64,000 nucleotides of DNA from Owenia fusiformis (lineage: Eukaryota > Annelida > Polychaeta > Sabellida > Oweniidae), in NCBI GenBank assembly GCA_903813345.2, contig CAIIXF020000005.1, forward strand, positions 29,267,375 through 29,331,374. The letters are read 5' to 3'. Below the pieces are notes generated by a model that ran no database searches, was not told where the DNA came from, and saw only the letters and a list, made by a program, of their open reading frames with translations. The stretch's first letter is position 1; the number at the start of each line of letters is the position of its first letter. Shown one piece after another: positions 48,401 to 54,066 of the stretch. The position numbers and the translations under genes are program-made.

Positions 48401-51400
48401 GTGTAACATGTCTCTCATGTTTCTCTAAAATGTGTAATATCATAAGGATTTGTATTATTTTTAATCTATATTTTATGAGTTGATATTAATTTTGATTATT
48501 TTATATTTTCATTGTAATAAATGCTTTAATTGCAAAACTGCAAAAAAGACCATAGCACCATCACTGCAAAGTTTATCTATTTTTGCTTCAAGCTTATGTT
48601 TTAGTTTCTATTCACTTTTTGGTTTGTTTAGATCACACCTAAAGGACTGTTTCATATGTTTCACACTAATTTCAATTTTGTTAACTGGATTGGATGGGGT
48701 GGTTATAGACTGATTTATTGACTCTTTAAAAGTTTGAATTTTTATCATTTGAAATTTTTACTTCCGAAAGCTAACAATGATGGATAGAGGATAGTGAACT
48801 ACCTAACAAAATGAATTACTTAAATATTAGTGTGGAACTTTTGAAACAGCCCCTTGTTTAGTAACTTATTTTAGTGATGATCTGATAGCTGATGTACAGT
48901 CCTGCACACAGCACTTAAGAAATAGCTCTATTTTACCAGGTGTAATAGCTGCTTCCTTGGATATGTATGCAAGACTGTATATTTTAATGTTTTGTTGTGG
49001 CATTATATAGTTCCTTACAAGTACTCCTGTTAAGGAAACCAGCTGGTCGAAATTACTTTATGGACTGGTTGGAATGTAGTTTTCTTATTCAAAATGGGAA
49101 ATTCTAATGTCTTGTTTCAAAGGCTACTAGGCAATGACTTAATTGTGTTTAATGCCAATAAAGGGCCCTTGATAATATATGTTTAGTTGTGAAACGAACT
49201 TAGTCCTGAAAAAATAAGAGAAGTAACATCACAACTTATCAGTAATTTGATTTTGACCAGCAGACATTCTTTTGGCATACCTGTTGTCACATGTTGCTGC
49301 ATAATCTCATTTTCGATTTCAAATTTAAAGTCCCGTAATAAAGTCTCCTAAATTAGGACATATTTTAATATCAACACATGTTGTCTAATGGATGAAATTC
49401 TGGTTGGGCTCTTGGGTAATTTATGAATAGAATGAATTTGAGTGATTTTGGAATAGTTTTATATCAATGCTCAATGAATGAATCAGTTACTGGACATTAC
49501 TGTCACAGTTTTATGTTTTGCCTTATATACAATATTCCAAGTTATGTTTTCAAATACTAAAAAGAGTGAAATTATCTTGTGATAATCTAAAGACATGTTA
49601 TCAATATGTTCATTTTTGTAGAATTGAGAGCTATCAGGGACTTAATTTCAATATTTTCGAGAGATTGTTGTAGCATATGTTGAGATTCAATTTCTGAGTA
49701 TTGTCTTTTAAAAGCAATTCTGTGCTTTATAATTACCAATTCAGAATATAAAGGGATATCTAATTAATATTTCATGCAATGTCATCACAACTTATATAAT
49801 GATCATGCTTCATCACAACGTGCATAGTTTTTAGATTATATGACAAACACATTTAATGCGCACATGACCATAGTCTATTTGTGATTTCTTGTCTGTCTTG
49901 TAACACCCATTTTTTTTTTCTTTTGTAACACCCACAGACCCATGCTGGCATGGTGTTTGGACCCGGAGAGAATACTGGACTTATTTGATTTCACCACAAA
50001 TCCTCAACAACCCCCCTCCCCACTTACCCACTCCTTTTCCTATATGTCAAAAAGCAAACTGGTGTTCTATCTACGGGCCATTTCCCTTCCAATTCTCCTT
50101 TTTTCCCTACTCCCATTCACTCTTCATAATACAATACATTTGGTGTAAGACGCATTAGTGAAGCCTCAAATTGAAATACAAAATCAAAACTCAAGTACCA
50201 ACTGTAAGACTTCAAAATTAAACTACAATATCCAATGCAAAAATTAATCACATTGTTTCATTGGGAGTTTGGTTATGTTAAGCACGGCTGTTGATGTTAT
50301 TTTTGCATGGTATATTTTTGACGGATGGAGAATGAAGGCTCAATGACAAAGCTGTAGTCAACTTGTGTTTTGATATGGTCTCTGGCAATTTTATATGTTG
50401 TACAGTAAATTGTAAATATGTAACATACATGTACAGTACTTTTCGCATGTACCCCATACTTTATCCTTTTGTACACGAAGATTTCAAGTCAACATAATTT
50501 GTAATTGTTTGATAAGTTGTTTGTTTAATAGGTTGTTTGTTTAACAACTTGTTTGTTATGGCAATGATCATAGATATACTTGTAAATGAATATAGTAAAA
50601 GTTGATTATATTACCGATCACGTAACAAAAACCAAATTAAATAAATATAGTCAGACTCAATCGTGATATTACTAACTATATAACTACTATTAAAATAATA
50701 AATATTAAATTAAATATAAAAATAAATTGATTTTGATTTGTTTGGTTAGTTATCACTATTAAACAAAGAGCTGGATACCAAGAAGGATTATGATCTTCAA
50801 AAATGGTGGGTTCATTTTGGTTATGATATCAGATTACCCAGCATCCACCAGTGCATGTCCTCACGTCACATTGAATTATAAAATAAAAAGCTTTTACATA
50901 ATGATTAATAAATGTAAACTTATAAAGTAGAAAAGGTCAATTATAGAAATTATCAATAATTAATCATAATAATTAATGGTTCTCTATTTAACTGCTTTTT
51001 ATGTAGAATTTACTGCTTTCTTTGTAGTTTACACTGCTTTCTGTGTAGTTTTAACCGCTTTCTTCATAGTTTCAACTGCTTTCTATGGTATATTTACCAC
51101 TTTCTCAGTTTCTATGAGATTTTAACTGCTTTCTATGTAGTATTAGCTGCTTTTTATGTAGTTTAACTGCTTTACATGTAATATTAATAGCTTTTTATGT
51201 AGTTCAACTGCTTTATATAAAGTATTAACAGCTTTTTATGTCGTTCAACTGCTTTATATGTAGTATTAACAGCTTTTTATGTAGTTCAACTGCCTTATAT
51301 GTAGTATTAACAGCATTTTATGTAGTTCAACTGCTTTATATGTAGTATTAACGGCTTTTTATGTAGTTCAACAGCTTTAACTGTAGTTTCAACTGCTTTT

Positions 51401-52529
51401 TATACAGGTTTTACTGTCGAGTATGGTTCCTTGTTCTCCTTCGTATCACATACCATAGCATAGACACTCATTCAAGTCCAAGTGGACATTATGTAACATA
51501 ATGTATCAAAGATCTTGCATCGGGATCCTTTAATCTCCACTTACTGACGAACCTTGTATTTGCGAATGCAACTAATGACTGCCGGCTACTGGATTAACTT
51601 AATATTTAATAAGCAACTCATTTAATAATAATTTAATAATATTTTAAATAATTTAGCCTGCTCTGTCCAAATATGATACATCTTTGAATTTTTGAGAATA
51701 CGAATATCACTGGTGCCCCATTATTGGAGAATATGGTTGTGAAATGTTGTCTTCCATGACATTTCACAAGCGTATCCTCTGGGAAAATATAAATCCTTCT
51801 CTTGCTCACTCTACGGGGGATCATATAAATTGAGATTTGGAGATCTTGTTCAGGTTAGCCATAAAAAGGTTTGGGATTTTTTTTTCTACTGTGATATTCT
51901 GTACTTTCTGATTGATATTCCATTATGAACAGTTACATTGCTAAAATAGCTCATGTTTAACTTTTTTTGTTACATTACTATTAAATACAGCATAAACTAT
52001 ATTCAACAAACACAATTTCAAAAAGGATAATATAGAAATTAACCTTTATTTTCCATTTTTAAGCAGCTGTGCCTCTCATGACTTTCCAAAACAGGTCATA
52101 TTCGTAGCCTAAGAACCGGTCATACTCCATATACGTGGAAACTCTAGTAGCCCGTGCTTTACTGTACATTGTTCTGGGAAATTACCATAAAAAATAAAGA
52201 ATCTTTCGGACAAACAGTGAGATCAAAAAAGGGTTCACAAGTGATAAGTCTATCATATTTTGAGGGATTCTCTTTTGAGTGTACAATTCACACAGGTCTA
52301 ATGTGATGGTTCAACTCTGTGTGCATACAATAGAAACCTAACCTATATTAATACATCTTCCAGGTCTGAATCTGAATCCCCTCTAAACCGGCCAGCAGAT
52401 AGCAGTGGTAGTTTCACATATGATGCTGGGGAGTCACTCGCGGAGGCATTCAGTGAAGAGATGTTAGCTTGGTACGAGGACCAGCAGGAATCGGTGGCGA
52501 AAACTCAGGAAAGCGCTACATTAGTATAG
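3292..52529 (+). CDS. FRMD4: FRMD4A/FRMD4B-like FERM-domain scaffold, 19 placed exons
   Basis: Spliced gene; coding exons are 3292-3452, 14810-14902, 15405-15489, 19296-19375, 30677-30760, 31038-31103, 32607-32664, 35066-35152, 35440-35516, 40344-40485, 40797-40953, 41315-41583, 41944-42087, 42399-42480, 43394-43429, 45310-45398, 45660-45949, 46622-47959 and 52364-52529. All have AG/GT borders and matching phases; they sum to 3,504 nt (1,167 residues plus stop). The FERM domain spans about residues 5-311, with motifs such as LVQPKL, SHFNLKEKDYFG, IPWWLGLS, ENLYFRDKKFS and YYLDRKQSK. A CUPID/DUF3338 coiled coil follows at about 365-505 (VIRRRIGTAF), then a Ser/Pro/Tyr-rich disordered tail. In vertebrates FRMD4 proteins sit at cell junctions and link PAR3 to cytohesin Arf-GEFs; the same role here is inferred. 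The ATG lies exactly at an acceptor, so 5'UTR exons, or a short extra N-terminal coding exon as in vertebrate FRMD4A, lie upstream. FRMD4A versus FRMD4B cannot be decided; a single pre-duplication gene is likely. Confidence 0.93.
3488..3688 (+). repeat. 22-bp minisatellite, about 9 copies
   Basis: Unit cagttgagaatgacctcaca plus two bases, about nine tandem copies with 0-5 changes each. The array begins only ~35 nt after the exon 1 donor. Confidence 0.9.
5021..5106 (+). repeat. Dispersed intronic repeat, copy A
   Basis: Shares atagtctccaac...tttttgtgg and gtctgtaacaaatgg with the copy at 44092-44255, and is related to those at 19158 and 41228. Confidence 0.65.
5804..6041. mobile_element. Putative pogo-like MITE, 238 bp
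   Basis: Starts cagtgaaacg after TA and ends acaggttttactg before TA. Ends are divergent copies of those on the 8945-10312 element. No coding capacity. Confidence 0.45.
7408..7560. mobile_element. Putative pogo-like MITE, 153 bp
   Basis: Starts cagtgaaacttgttta after TA and ends aaacaggtttgactg before TA: imperfect inverted ends with the TA duplication expected of Tc1/mariner/pogo elements. Confidence 0.5.
8237..8600 (+). repeat. Left-arm minisatellite, five ~80-bp units
   Basis: Each unit is a G/C-rich core (ccccagtccccagttcccag) followed by tttgagatatctatat and an AT-rich spacer with tgtatgtatc. Both strands carry open frames across the array because the unit lacks stops; these are not taken as genes. 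Confidence 0.92.
8945..10312. mobile_element. Non-autonomous pogo-like DNA element, 1,368 bp
   Basis: Begins cagtaaaacctg after TA (8943-8944) and ends caggttttactg before TA (10313-10314). Subterminal ccgaacac / gttcggattag also pair. No transposase ORF. It contains an internal direct duplication of ~155 bp (9549-9703 and 9768-9922). Tc1/mariner/pogo assignment rests on the TA duplication and the cagt ends. Confidence 0.75.
9549..9922 (+). repeat. Internal ~155-bp direct duplication, ~219 bp apart
   Basis: The segments starting near 9549 and 9768 share cttgtctgcaaatgtcgtct, cccatgggatataaaacag and aatccaaatcaaaaacatcc with very few differences, indicating a recent duplication inside the pogo-like element. 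Confidence 0.85.
10313..13371. other. Interior of the foldback, no gene seen
   Basis: AT-rich. It contains C/G homopolymers near 11840, 12127 and 12747, and a fragment near 11727-11876 bounded by cgtagccagg and ctggcttagcc. An inverted partial copy of the acccacttgaaaatgag repeat family lies at 12583-12660. No ORF with a recognisable domain. Confidence 0.5.
13378..13760 (-). repeat. Right-arm minisatellite, five ~78-bp units
   Basis: Reverse-complement counterpart of 8237-8600, with core gggaactggggactggggac. Five units separated by gatacatacaaatacatac-type spacers. Confidence 0.92.
14810..14902 (+). CDS. FRMD4: FRMD4 exon 2 (FERM F1 lobe)
   Basis: Residues 54-85, acceptor gttttccag, donor gtaaga. 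It contains LDRKVLENDFPRKSGP and LYFAVR, matching the end of the F1 lobe. Its phase (1 base in, 2 out) fits both neighbours. Confidence 0.93.
15405..15489 (+). CDS. FRMD4: FRMD4 exon 3 (FERM F1-F2 junction)
   Basis: Residues 85-113, acceptor atttcag, donor gtaggg. It encodes RFYIPSICGLAYNSTIELFY followed by LQAKQNVFK; vertebrate FRMD4 has the matching pattern of a FYI start, then NATIELFFL. Confidence 0.92.
15742..17151 (-). CDS. ANKH-like multipass membrane transporter, intronless, nested antisense in FRMD4 intron 3
   Basis: 469 residues in one uninterrupted ORF with about ten hydrophobic segments. Several stretches align by eye with vertebrate ANKH (progressive ankylosis protein): an N-terminal LPLCLVTFEPAVNRQ, then ILIPVLSTYASIVTT in the middle, and later PFKIWTFSPI and SLPYLFSLVGMQGLLSG. 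Length is close to human ANKH (492). ANKH is a MATE-like-fold membrane protein that exports ATP/citrate and so controls extracellular pyrophosphate; the substrate here is unknown because similarity is low. Vertebrate ANKH has many introns, so this copy looks retroposed. The frame stays open ~50 nt upstream of the ATG, with a possible acceptor (atatacag) at about 17162, so a 5' exon is possible. No premature stops, so it is probably functional. Confidence 0.7.
   Translation of the reverse strand: MIISNQRLMKMEYIKICGLFLPLCLVTFEPAVNRQMEIMSQTYAANLREALTGLAITSTVNGLTKAYLSPSQASQIFIVFVQSRKGFWKGLRFILYVGCITATLMLSLGQTPMGNIIKLLFGLTDNELSIVKLGLTALCFCPMVSNLDTALEGLLLRLDYGKYCIASEFVRLFIKITVTFCLLKTSLATSHSILIPVLSTYASIVTTVIFLAIVYRKHQILAQLDPLTPSQWTPLGFMAVLKMSLPMGLKELIDRMELFILSITLAKTAKTPYDRSNILGYFNVIHTGGFMMTKWLFGIPQLITVYLTNRDLNSDGYDFNLNMKAKFHMVVNFIIAIVTLSLITTILVAWVMPLTKVLFYGLMQIQAEQFYLLEYPFKIWTFSPIIYGLNTFSLGMLVFHKDTKILIMSSLVQVIMLSSLPYLFSLVGMQGLLSGIVSLYLAQSAATFLLYFYYFVRYVSFRTESIKIA
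18377..18449 (+). repeat. Short tandem repeat, ~24-bp unit, 3 copies
   Basis: Unit around gtttcctagtgacaaatggt, three degenerate copies in intron 3. Confidence 0.7.
19158..19270 (+). repeat. Dispersed intronic repeat, copy B
   Basis: Shares gtctgtaacaaatgg and gacattttgcatgttaatgc with copies C and D. It lies ~25 nt upstream of the exon 4 acceptor. Confidence 0.65.
19296..19375 (+). CDS. FRMD4: FRMD4 exon 4 (FERM F2 lobe)
   Basis: Residues 114-140, acceptor gttttag, donor gtaagt. It encodes GVVECDSDTAFELAAHVLQA then SVGDYT. The acceptor tract lies just after a copy of a dispersed intronic repeat (19158-19270). Confidence 0.92.
19376..21160. other. Intron 4, proximal part, no gene seen
   Basis: AT-rich intron sequence. 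The open frames here are short, lack recognisable domains and look like chance. Confidence 0.5.
21161..21860 (+). repeat. 20-bp minisatellite, 35 units
   Basis: Perfectly phased 20-bp unit aattcatgaaatactatatc with two main types ending acctc or tatatc. The first ~11 units are mostly acctc-type. The rest are tatatc-type with isolated acctc units at 21461, 21561 and 21701, suggesting block amplification. Degenerate copies continue to ~21925. The unit contains the palindrome ttcatgaa. Confidence 0.95.
21870..23235. other. Intron 4 middle, no gene seen
   Basis: AT-rich sequence after the minisatellite; no recognisable coding or repeat structure beyond degenerate minisatellite units. Confidence 0.5.
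23240..24830 (+). promoter_or_regulatory. CpG-enriched block, candidate internal promoter and alternative first exon
   Basis: CpG-rich relative to flanks. It contains a perfect CRE (tgacgtca, 23573-23580), CCAAT boxes near 23552, 24386 and 24514, and gcgtgcgcgcgc near 24368. A strong donor (gcaag|gtaagat) follows at 24830/24831. It could be an internal FRMD4 promoter whose untranslated exon splices to exon 5 at 30677. The first in-frame Met would then be in exon 7. No transcript evidence. Confidence 0.35.
25291..25479. repeat. Mariner left terminal inverted repeat
   Basis: 189 bp, from cagggtgatccagaag to gcaaatt; pairs with 27065-27252. Confidence 0.92.
25595..26830 (-). CDS. Mariner transposase, two exons (26830-26135 and 25963-25595)
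   Basis: 354 residues after removing an apparent intron (26134-25964). The N-terminal half has two helix-turn-helix regions (residues ~5-60 and ~75-115, with a GRPVS linker). The catalytic triad is D162 in IITSDES, D258 in LHWDNAPTH and D293 in YSPDLAPSDF. There are 34 residues between the second and third Asp, the DD34D mariner signature. Length matches the ~345-residue family norm. The exon join (YIAK|VLKRDLQRSLRKKRP) rebuilds the conserved block before the second Asp. No other frame break, so it may be active; it catalyses cut-and-paste transposition. Confidence 0.9.
25964..26134 (-). other. 171-bp intron inside the mariner transposase
   Basis: On the - strand it begins gtaagat after codon AAG and ends gtttttcag before GTT. 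It is phase 0, AT-rich and contains in-frame stops. Splicing it out restores family-conserved sequence exactly, so this is a GT-AG spliceosomal intron rather than a random insertion. Confidence 0.85.
27065..27252. repeat. Mariner right terminal inverted repeat
   Basis: 188 bp, from aatttgccccgggttacg to tctggatcaccctg; reverse complement of 25291-25479 with a few substitutions. Confidence 0.92.
27255..29521. other. Intron 4 distal part, no gene seen
   Basis: No convincing coding region. A partial relative of the acccacttgaaaatgag repeat family lies at 27497-27605. Confidence 0.45.
29522..30543. mobile_element. Non-autonomous pogo-like element, 1,022 bp
   Basis: Starts cagtagaacctgtct after TA and ends gcaggttttactg before TA. 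Subterminal ctgtagggaaaacct and its partner ctatagggaaaacctctgaa recur in both ends. It includes internal C-runs near 30209 and 30314. No transposase. Confidence 0.7.
30677..30760 (+). CDS. FRMD4: FRMD4 exon 5 (FERM F2 lobe)
   Basis: Residues 140-168, acceptor ctttcag, donor gtaagt. It encodes DLKKLPILPTSALQEHPS, diagnostic of the F2 lobe of FRMD4 proteins. Confidence 0.93.
31038..31103 (+). CDS. FRMD4: FRMD4 exon 6 (FERM F2 lobe)
   Basis: Residues 168-190, acceptor tttttcag, donor gtaagt. It encodes EDQVIAQYKKLAGLSRGLSI. Phase is 1 base in, 2 out. Confidence 0.92.
31104..32606. other. Intron 6, nothing recognised
   Basis: AT-rich. A decayed pogo-like end (aacaggttttacc) lies near 31342. 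No coding region. Confidence 0.45.
32607..32664 (+). CDS. FRMD4: FRMD4 exon 7 (FERM F2-F3)
   Basis: Residues 190-209, acceptor tttttttcag, donor gtaagt. It encodes NYMNIVESLPTYGIHYYEVK, almost identical in pattern to vertebrate FRMD4A. Confidence 0.93.
33544..33658. mobile_element. Short pogo-like MITE, 115 bp
   Basis: Starts cagtaaaacctgtttatagc after TA and ends acacagattttactg before TA. Smallest complete-looking member of the family in this window. Confidence 0.7.
34497..34690. repeat. Dispersed repeat with acccacttgaaaatgag
   Basis: Shares tccatttgcacccacttgaa and gaaaatgagaaaaatca with 56515-56665, and in part with 27497-27605 and 12583-12660 (inverted). Family unknown; possibly SINE- or MITE-like. 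Confidence 0.6.
34955..35065 (+). repeat. Repeat-like sequence leading into exon 8 acceptor
   Basis: Resembles 38050-38155: both have gcagacgacag then ggagtaatcattatttact. In this copy the sequence runs directly into the acceptor of exon 8. Confidence 0.55.
35066..35152 (+). CDS. FRMD4: FRMD4 exon 8 (FERM F3 lobe)
   Basis: Residues 210-238, acceptor gtgttgcag. The donor gttcgt is weak compared with the other donors. It encodes DKNSIPWWLGLSHRGIAQYD, the start of the PH-like F3 lobe. The acceptor-side intron resembles a sequence at 38078-38155. Confidence 0.92.
35440..35516 (+). CDS. FRMD4: FRMD4 exon 9 (FERM F3 lobe)
   Basis: Residues 239-264, acceptor tactttcag, donor gtgagg. It encodes VFAWKHLENLYFRDKKFSIE then VHDPK. 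It ends with AG, so either the cassette exon at 38981 or exon 10 at 40344 can follow in frame. Confidence 0.93.
36395..37228 (+). CDS. Arg/Ser-rich gag-like ORF of the DIRS element
   Basis: 277 codons, intact. The first ATG lies inside the inverted repeat; a likelier start is the internal Met of MMNNEDVYMN at about 36512. The N-terminal half is acidic/mixed (EEGECTDGDTEQ). From about residue 110 it is packed with SPRR, SPRRRGRHSSS and RRRSRSYSRE motifs, basic enough to bind nucleic acid. Position (first ORF after the left inverted repeat) suggests gag. It superficially resembles SR splicing factors but has no RRM. Confidence 0.7.
   Translation: MNSSNTLPIHASCYDLLHITFRRPSRYKPSTELGATIFVKMMNNEDVYMNTSEKCPAIILQQEEGECTDGDTEQAGIQESADQNFNMSLTDNFLKEKISVLMNEMLQNKQQESPRNSVNTRHSSPRRLQQEARSDRPSPAARNEFVRSPRKSYRSPRRSPSPWRYQDTRSHASPKRRASPLRRGSPRRRGRHSSSRDRVWSPRRPEPRRYTPERRGHHDRHGEHSPRRRSRSYSRETSVSSSYTPRPRDPSLRSSRDKHRSPHRRPKSRSRSRNPAG
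37225..37488 (+). pseudogene. C-terminal remnant of DIRS tyrosine recombinase
   Basis: From about 37273 the frame reads RIGKVNAHEIRALSASYAVQ, SLTEILKSCSWAHNNTF and then FYLRDV. These hold the HxxR box and the catalytic Tyr (in DFYLRD) of DIRS-family tyrosine recombinases. The upstream catalytic Arg and the rest of the enzyme are absent. The remnant follows the gag ORF in another frame, marking the internal deletion junction near 37230-37270. Confidence 0.8.
37547..37639. repeat. DIRS internal complementary region
   Basis: The first half (aattaagagggaagtaagtg...) is the reverse complement of the left terminus. The second half (aaccgtttatggaacttact...) is the reverse complement of the right terminus. 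They meet at tgaagatttttttt. Confidence 0.85.
38078..38155 (+). repeat. Copy of the exon 8 acceptor-proximal sequence
   Basis: Shares gcagacgacagggagtaatc and attatttact with 34980-35045; no exon follows it here. Confidence 0.55.
38981..39085 (+). CDS. FRMD4: Predicted in-frame FRMD4 cassette exon (35 codons)
   Basis: It has a pyrimidine-rich acceptor ending gtgtag and a strong donor gtaagt. The segment is 105 nt, a multiple of three, with phase 1 in and 2 out, exactly that of the exon 9-10 junction. It has no stop in that frame and would insert an acidic stretch (SSFNLYEDAIQEPIEEFDDL near its middle) into the F3 lobe, between the HDPK and VSVSRRTFG segments. I know of no vertebrate counterpart. 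The exon is inferred from splice signals and phase only; a chance open segment is possible. Confidence 0.5.
40344..40485 (+). CDS. FRMD4: FRMD4 exon 10 (FERM F3 lobe end)
   Basis: Residues 264-311, acceptor gattccag, donor gtcagt. It encodes VSVSRRTFGPGNVNVYAWF and ends DQHKYYLDRKQSK, the C-terminal helix of the F3 lobe. Confidence 0.93.
40797..40953 (+). CDS. FRMD4: FRMD4 exon 11 (linker)
   Basis: Residues 312-364, acceptor ttttacag, donor gtaagt. It encodes LPSVRSMSEIAADLSI then a Ser-rich linker (STSLPKISSSSLLE) between the FERM and CUPID regions. Confidence 0.9.
41228..41306 (+). repeat. Dispersed intronic repeat, copy C
   Basis: Contains gtgtctgtaaaaattgg, ggtggtgacattctgcatgt and taatgccttg, ending ~8 nt before the exon 12 acceptor. 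Confidence 0.65.
41315..41583 (+). CDS. FRMD4: FRMD4 exon 12 (CUPID/DUF3338 coiled coil)
   Basis: Residues 364-453, acceptor ttattgcag, donor gtagga. It encodes ALKARKEALEEALRKKTEEL and later PVIRRRIGTAF. This is the signature of the CUPID domain shared by FRMD4A/B, CCDC120 and INAVA, which binds cytohesins. A dispersed repeat copy ends about 8 nt before the acceptor. Confidence 0.93.
41944..42087 (+). CDS. FRMD4: FRMD4 exon 13 (CUPID region)
   Basis: Residues 454-501, acceptor tttatcag, donor gtacat. It encodes MELHFEIQAKITSAAHRLAQ and a basic KKRKQTYQKS stretch, matching the second helical segment of the CUPID region. Confidence 0.9.
42399..42480 (+). CDS. FRMD4: FRMD4 exon 14
   Basis: Residues 502-529, acceptor tattttcag, donor gtgggt. 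It encodes LKELEKKLNALRLQHGKDQI, the end of the coiled-coil region. Splicing after one base of the next codon fits exon 15. Confidence 0.85.
43394..43429 (+). CDS. FRMD4: FRMD4 36-nt microexon (exon 15)
   Basis: Residues 529-541, acceptor ccctttcag, donor gtaggt. It encodes DLSASEDSMIDS, which parallels the acidic ASEDSS-type motif after the CUPID region in vertebrate FRMD4A. That match and the phase fit make a chance hit unlikely. Confidence 0.8.
44092..44255. repeat. Dispersed intronic repeat, copy D (most complete)
   Basis: Begins gtcaccaacacaagtggtga and ends acaaggtgac, so its termini form a short inverted pair (gtcacc/ggtgac). Internally it has tctccaacgtttttgtgg and gtctgtaacaaatgg. 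Possibly a small MITE or SINE. Confidence 0.6.
45310..45398 (+). CDS. FRMD4: FRMD4 exon 16
   Basis: Residues 541-570, acceptor ttttttcag, donor gttggt. It encodes ETEYASPVPSPLVRRQVKD, a low-complexity linker. It is supported by the open frame, splice signals and phase continuity. Confidence 0.8.
45660..45949 (+). CDS. FRMD4: FRMD4 exon 17 with EDISRQR tandem repeat
   Basis: Residues 571-667, acceptor tgtttacag, donor gtacat. After a Gln-rich start, a 21-nt unit is repeated about five times (45738-45852), encoding the heptad EDISRQR and variants. This highly charged, probably helical stretch is followed by Ser/Pro-rich disorder. It may vary in length between individuals. Confidence 0.85.
45738..45852 (+). 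repeat. 21-nt coding tandem repeat in FRMD4 exon 17
   Basis: Unit agggaggatatctccagacaa, about five copies with third-position and a few coding changes; keeps the reading frame. Confidence 0.9.
46622..48014 (+). CDS. FRMD4: FRMD4 exon 18, large disordered tail; short-isoform stop
   Basis: 464 codons from the acceptor ttgtttcag to TGA. It is rich in Ser, Pro, Tyr and Arg with many SP and RSPS sites, plus a conserved-looking block FEMADVYKYSEKFRRQR. An internal donor (AG|gtcagt) at 47959/47960 allows splicing to 52364. If unused, the protein ends after NYQSGVF (1,130 residues). A polyadenylation signal AATAAA at 48359-48364 would serve the short form. Confidence 0.88.
48359..48364 (+). terminator. 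Candidate polyadenylation signal for short FRMD4 isoform
   Basis: AATAAA 345 nt after the TGA at 48012-48014. A second AATAAA lies at about 49156. Confidence 0.4.
48365..50985. other. Intron 18 / short-isoform 3'UTR, no gene seen
   Basis: AT-rich. It would be untranslated in the short isoform or intronic in the long isoform. No recognised repeat or coding region. Confidence 0.5.
50988..51405 (+). repeat. Degenerate tandem array, ~22-bp units grading into ~43-bp dimers
   Basis: Units of the form taactgctttttatgtagta. The distal half is a more regular dimer alternating aactgctttatatgtagtat and taacagctttttatgtagtt. It abuts a pogo-like end (acaggttttactg) near 51405-51417. Confidence 0.85.
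52364..52529 (+). CDS. FRMD4: FRMD4 terminal exon 19 (long C-terminus)
   Basis: Residues 1113-1167, acceptor catcttccag. It joins in frame to the internal donor of exon 18 (AG|G). It encodes FSEEMLAWYEDQQES, resembling the DELRQWYQ-type motif near the vertebrate FRMD4A C-terminus, then stops at TAG. That similarity suggests the long form is the ancestral one. Confidence 0.75.
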
Positions 52530-53800
52530 CGAGAGTATATTTATTTTGAGTACAAACTGAGAATAGGAGTAAAATTTTCAGATTTTGAAAAATATTCCTC
52601 TGAACACTCTCTCTCTTATGGAAGGATACTCATTCATATTTCTCTTATGTCTCTCCAAATTGCCAAAATAAAGACAGCAGGCCCCATATTCAAAACCAGA
52701 AACAGATACGAAGGACGCAGTGTGGCGCAAATGTTAGAACGAAATCTTTTTATATTTCTTATTTATTCCATTAGTTTACAAACTTGTACATGTAATAAAG
52801 TTTCATAAGAGCATTAGCATCATTTTTAGATATGGACTCAGTATCAGTTAGCATCAGTGTCATATGCTGAAGTTCCAAATTCTGAACCAGATGAGAACAT
52901 TTGTTCAACTCTACCTACGTAAGAATGTTCTTTTGTATCCCTGCCAAGTAAAACTTGTTTACAATGACCTGTACATATACAACGTGATAATGGAGAAAAT
53001 TGAAATAATTGCGATGATGAATGGATAAATGATCAATGCGAAGAATTTATTATAATCAACACTTGAAGACGACTTCAAGGGAGACATTTTAATGATTCTA
53101 ATTCATATGTGCTAATGCACAATATTGTTCAATTATTAGCTACAGAGTAGGCCAATAATGTCCTTATTTTGTCCATAGAATTTAGCTCATTTTATTTTGC
53201 TTTTACAGAATATGTCATGGATTTAAAGAATATTTTTGCTGGAGATGCAGCACTCAATTGCATAAGTAGATCTTTTCAGAGGTATTTTGATTAGAAAGAG
53301 TTATACAGACAATTGAAGTATAAACGCACATTTTACAGATACAACCCATCCTCATTGAAAACTCAATAAAAGTCTGTTATCTGAAAAACTTACAGTTCAA
53401 ATATTTTTCTCATCCTTGTAGCAAGGGTATATAGAATTTAAGCATAAATGAAGTCCTTTGGAAAAAGATGATTTTCCTTACATTTTTAGGACTTGGGGAT
53501 TTCCTTTCATTAATAAAATAGAATTTTGTAACCTGTAAAGGCCTGTTTAGGGTTGTAGGCCTACTGTAAAGCATGTTCATGTTTGTAATTTTTACAGATT
53601 TTGAATATTTATTAGCCTAGTATTTTAACTTGATGATGAATTAACAATTAATTCAGAATTTGTTCACATTATTTATCTTTATACATCTGTTTAATATTTG
53701 ATGTATTTTTGTATTCATCTAGATACCAACTACATAAGAACATTGTTGTTGTAATTTGTATGAAATTATGAAATCCAATAAACATAAATAATATAATGAT
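52530..53800 (+). other. Probable 3'UTR of FRMD4 long isoform
   Basis: Non-coding sequence after the TAG with AATAAA hexamers near 52664, 52793, 53365 and 53777; the last could end the transcript. No exon recognised. Confidence 0.4.
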
Positions 53801-54008
53801 TTTGTATAAATATATCATAATCTTTATTTCTTTCAACATACAGTATGCGAAATGTACAGTGCACAGTATACAAAATACAATTGTTGACCTCTCCAGAGGG
53901 TAGCTGTTCAAATCATATCCGTGAAAGTGAGACCATGTGCCAATATTTATAATGGAGGGATCTGACTTTGACAGTCAACGAAATGGAGATGTCGATAATA
54001 ATTATATA

Positions 54009-54066
54009 TTTTCTTTATTTTTTAGACTATTAAAGTTATTGCTTAATAGTCTAAATAAAGAAAAAA
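54009..54066. terminator. Hairpin with AATAAA in each orientation between convergent genes
   Basis: Arms around ttagactattaa and ttaatagtctaa, extended by ttctttatt and aataaagaa, pair over ~22-24 bp with a 9-nt loop (three unpaired T on one side). Each arm provides AATAAA on one strand. It could serve convergent 3' ends or be a tiny palindromic repeat. Confidence 0.4.
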
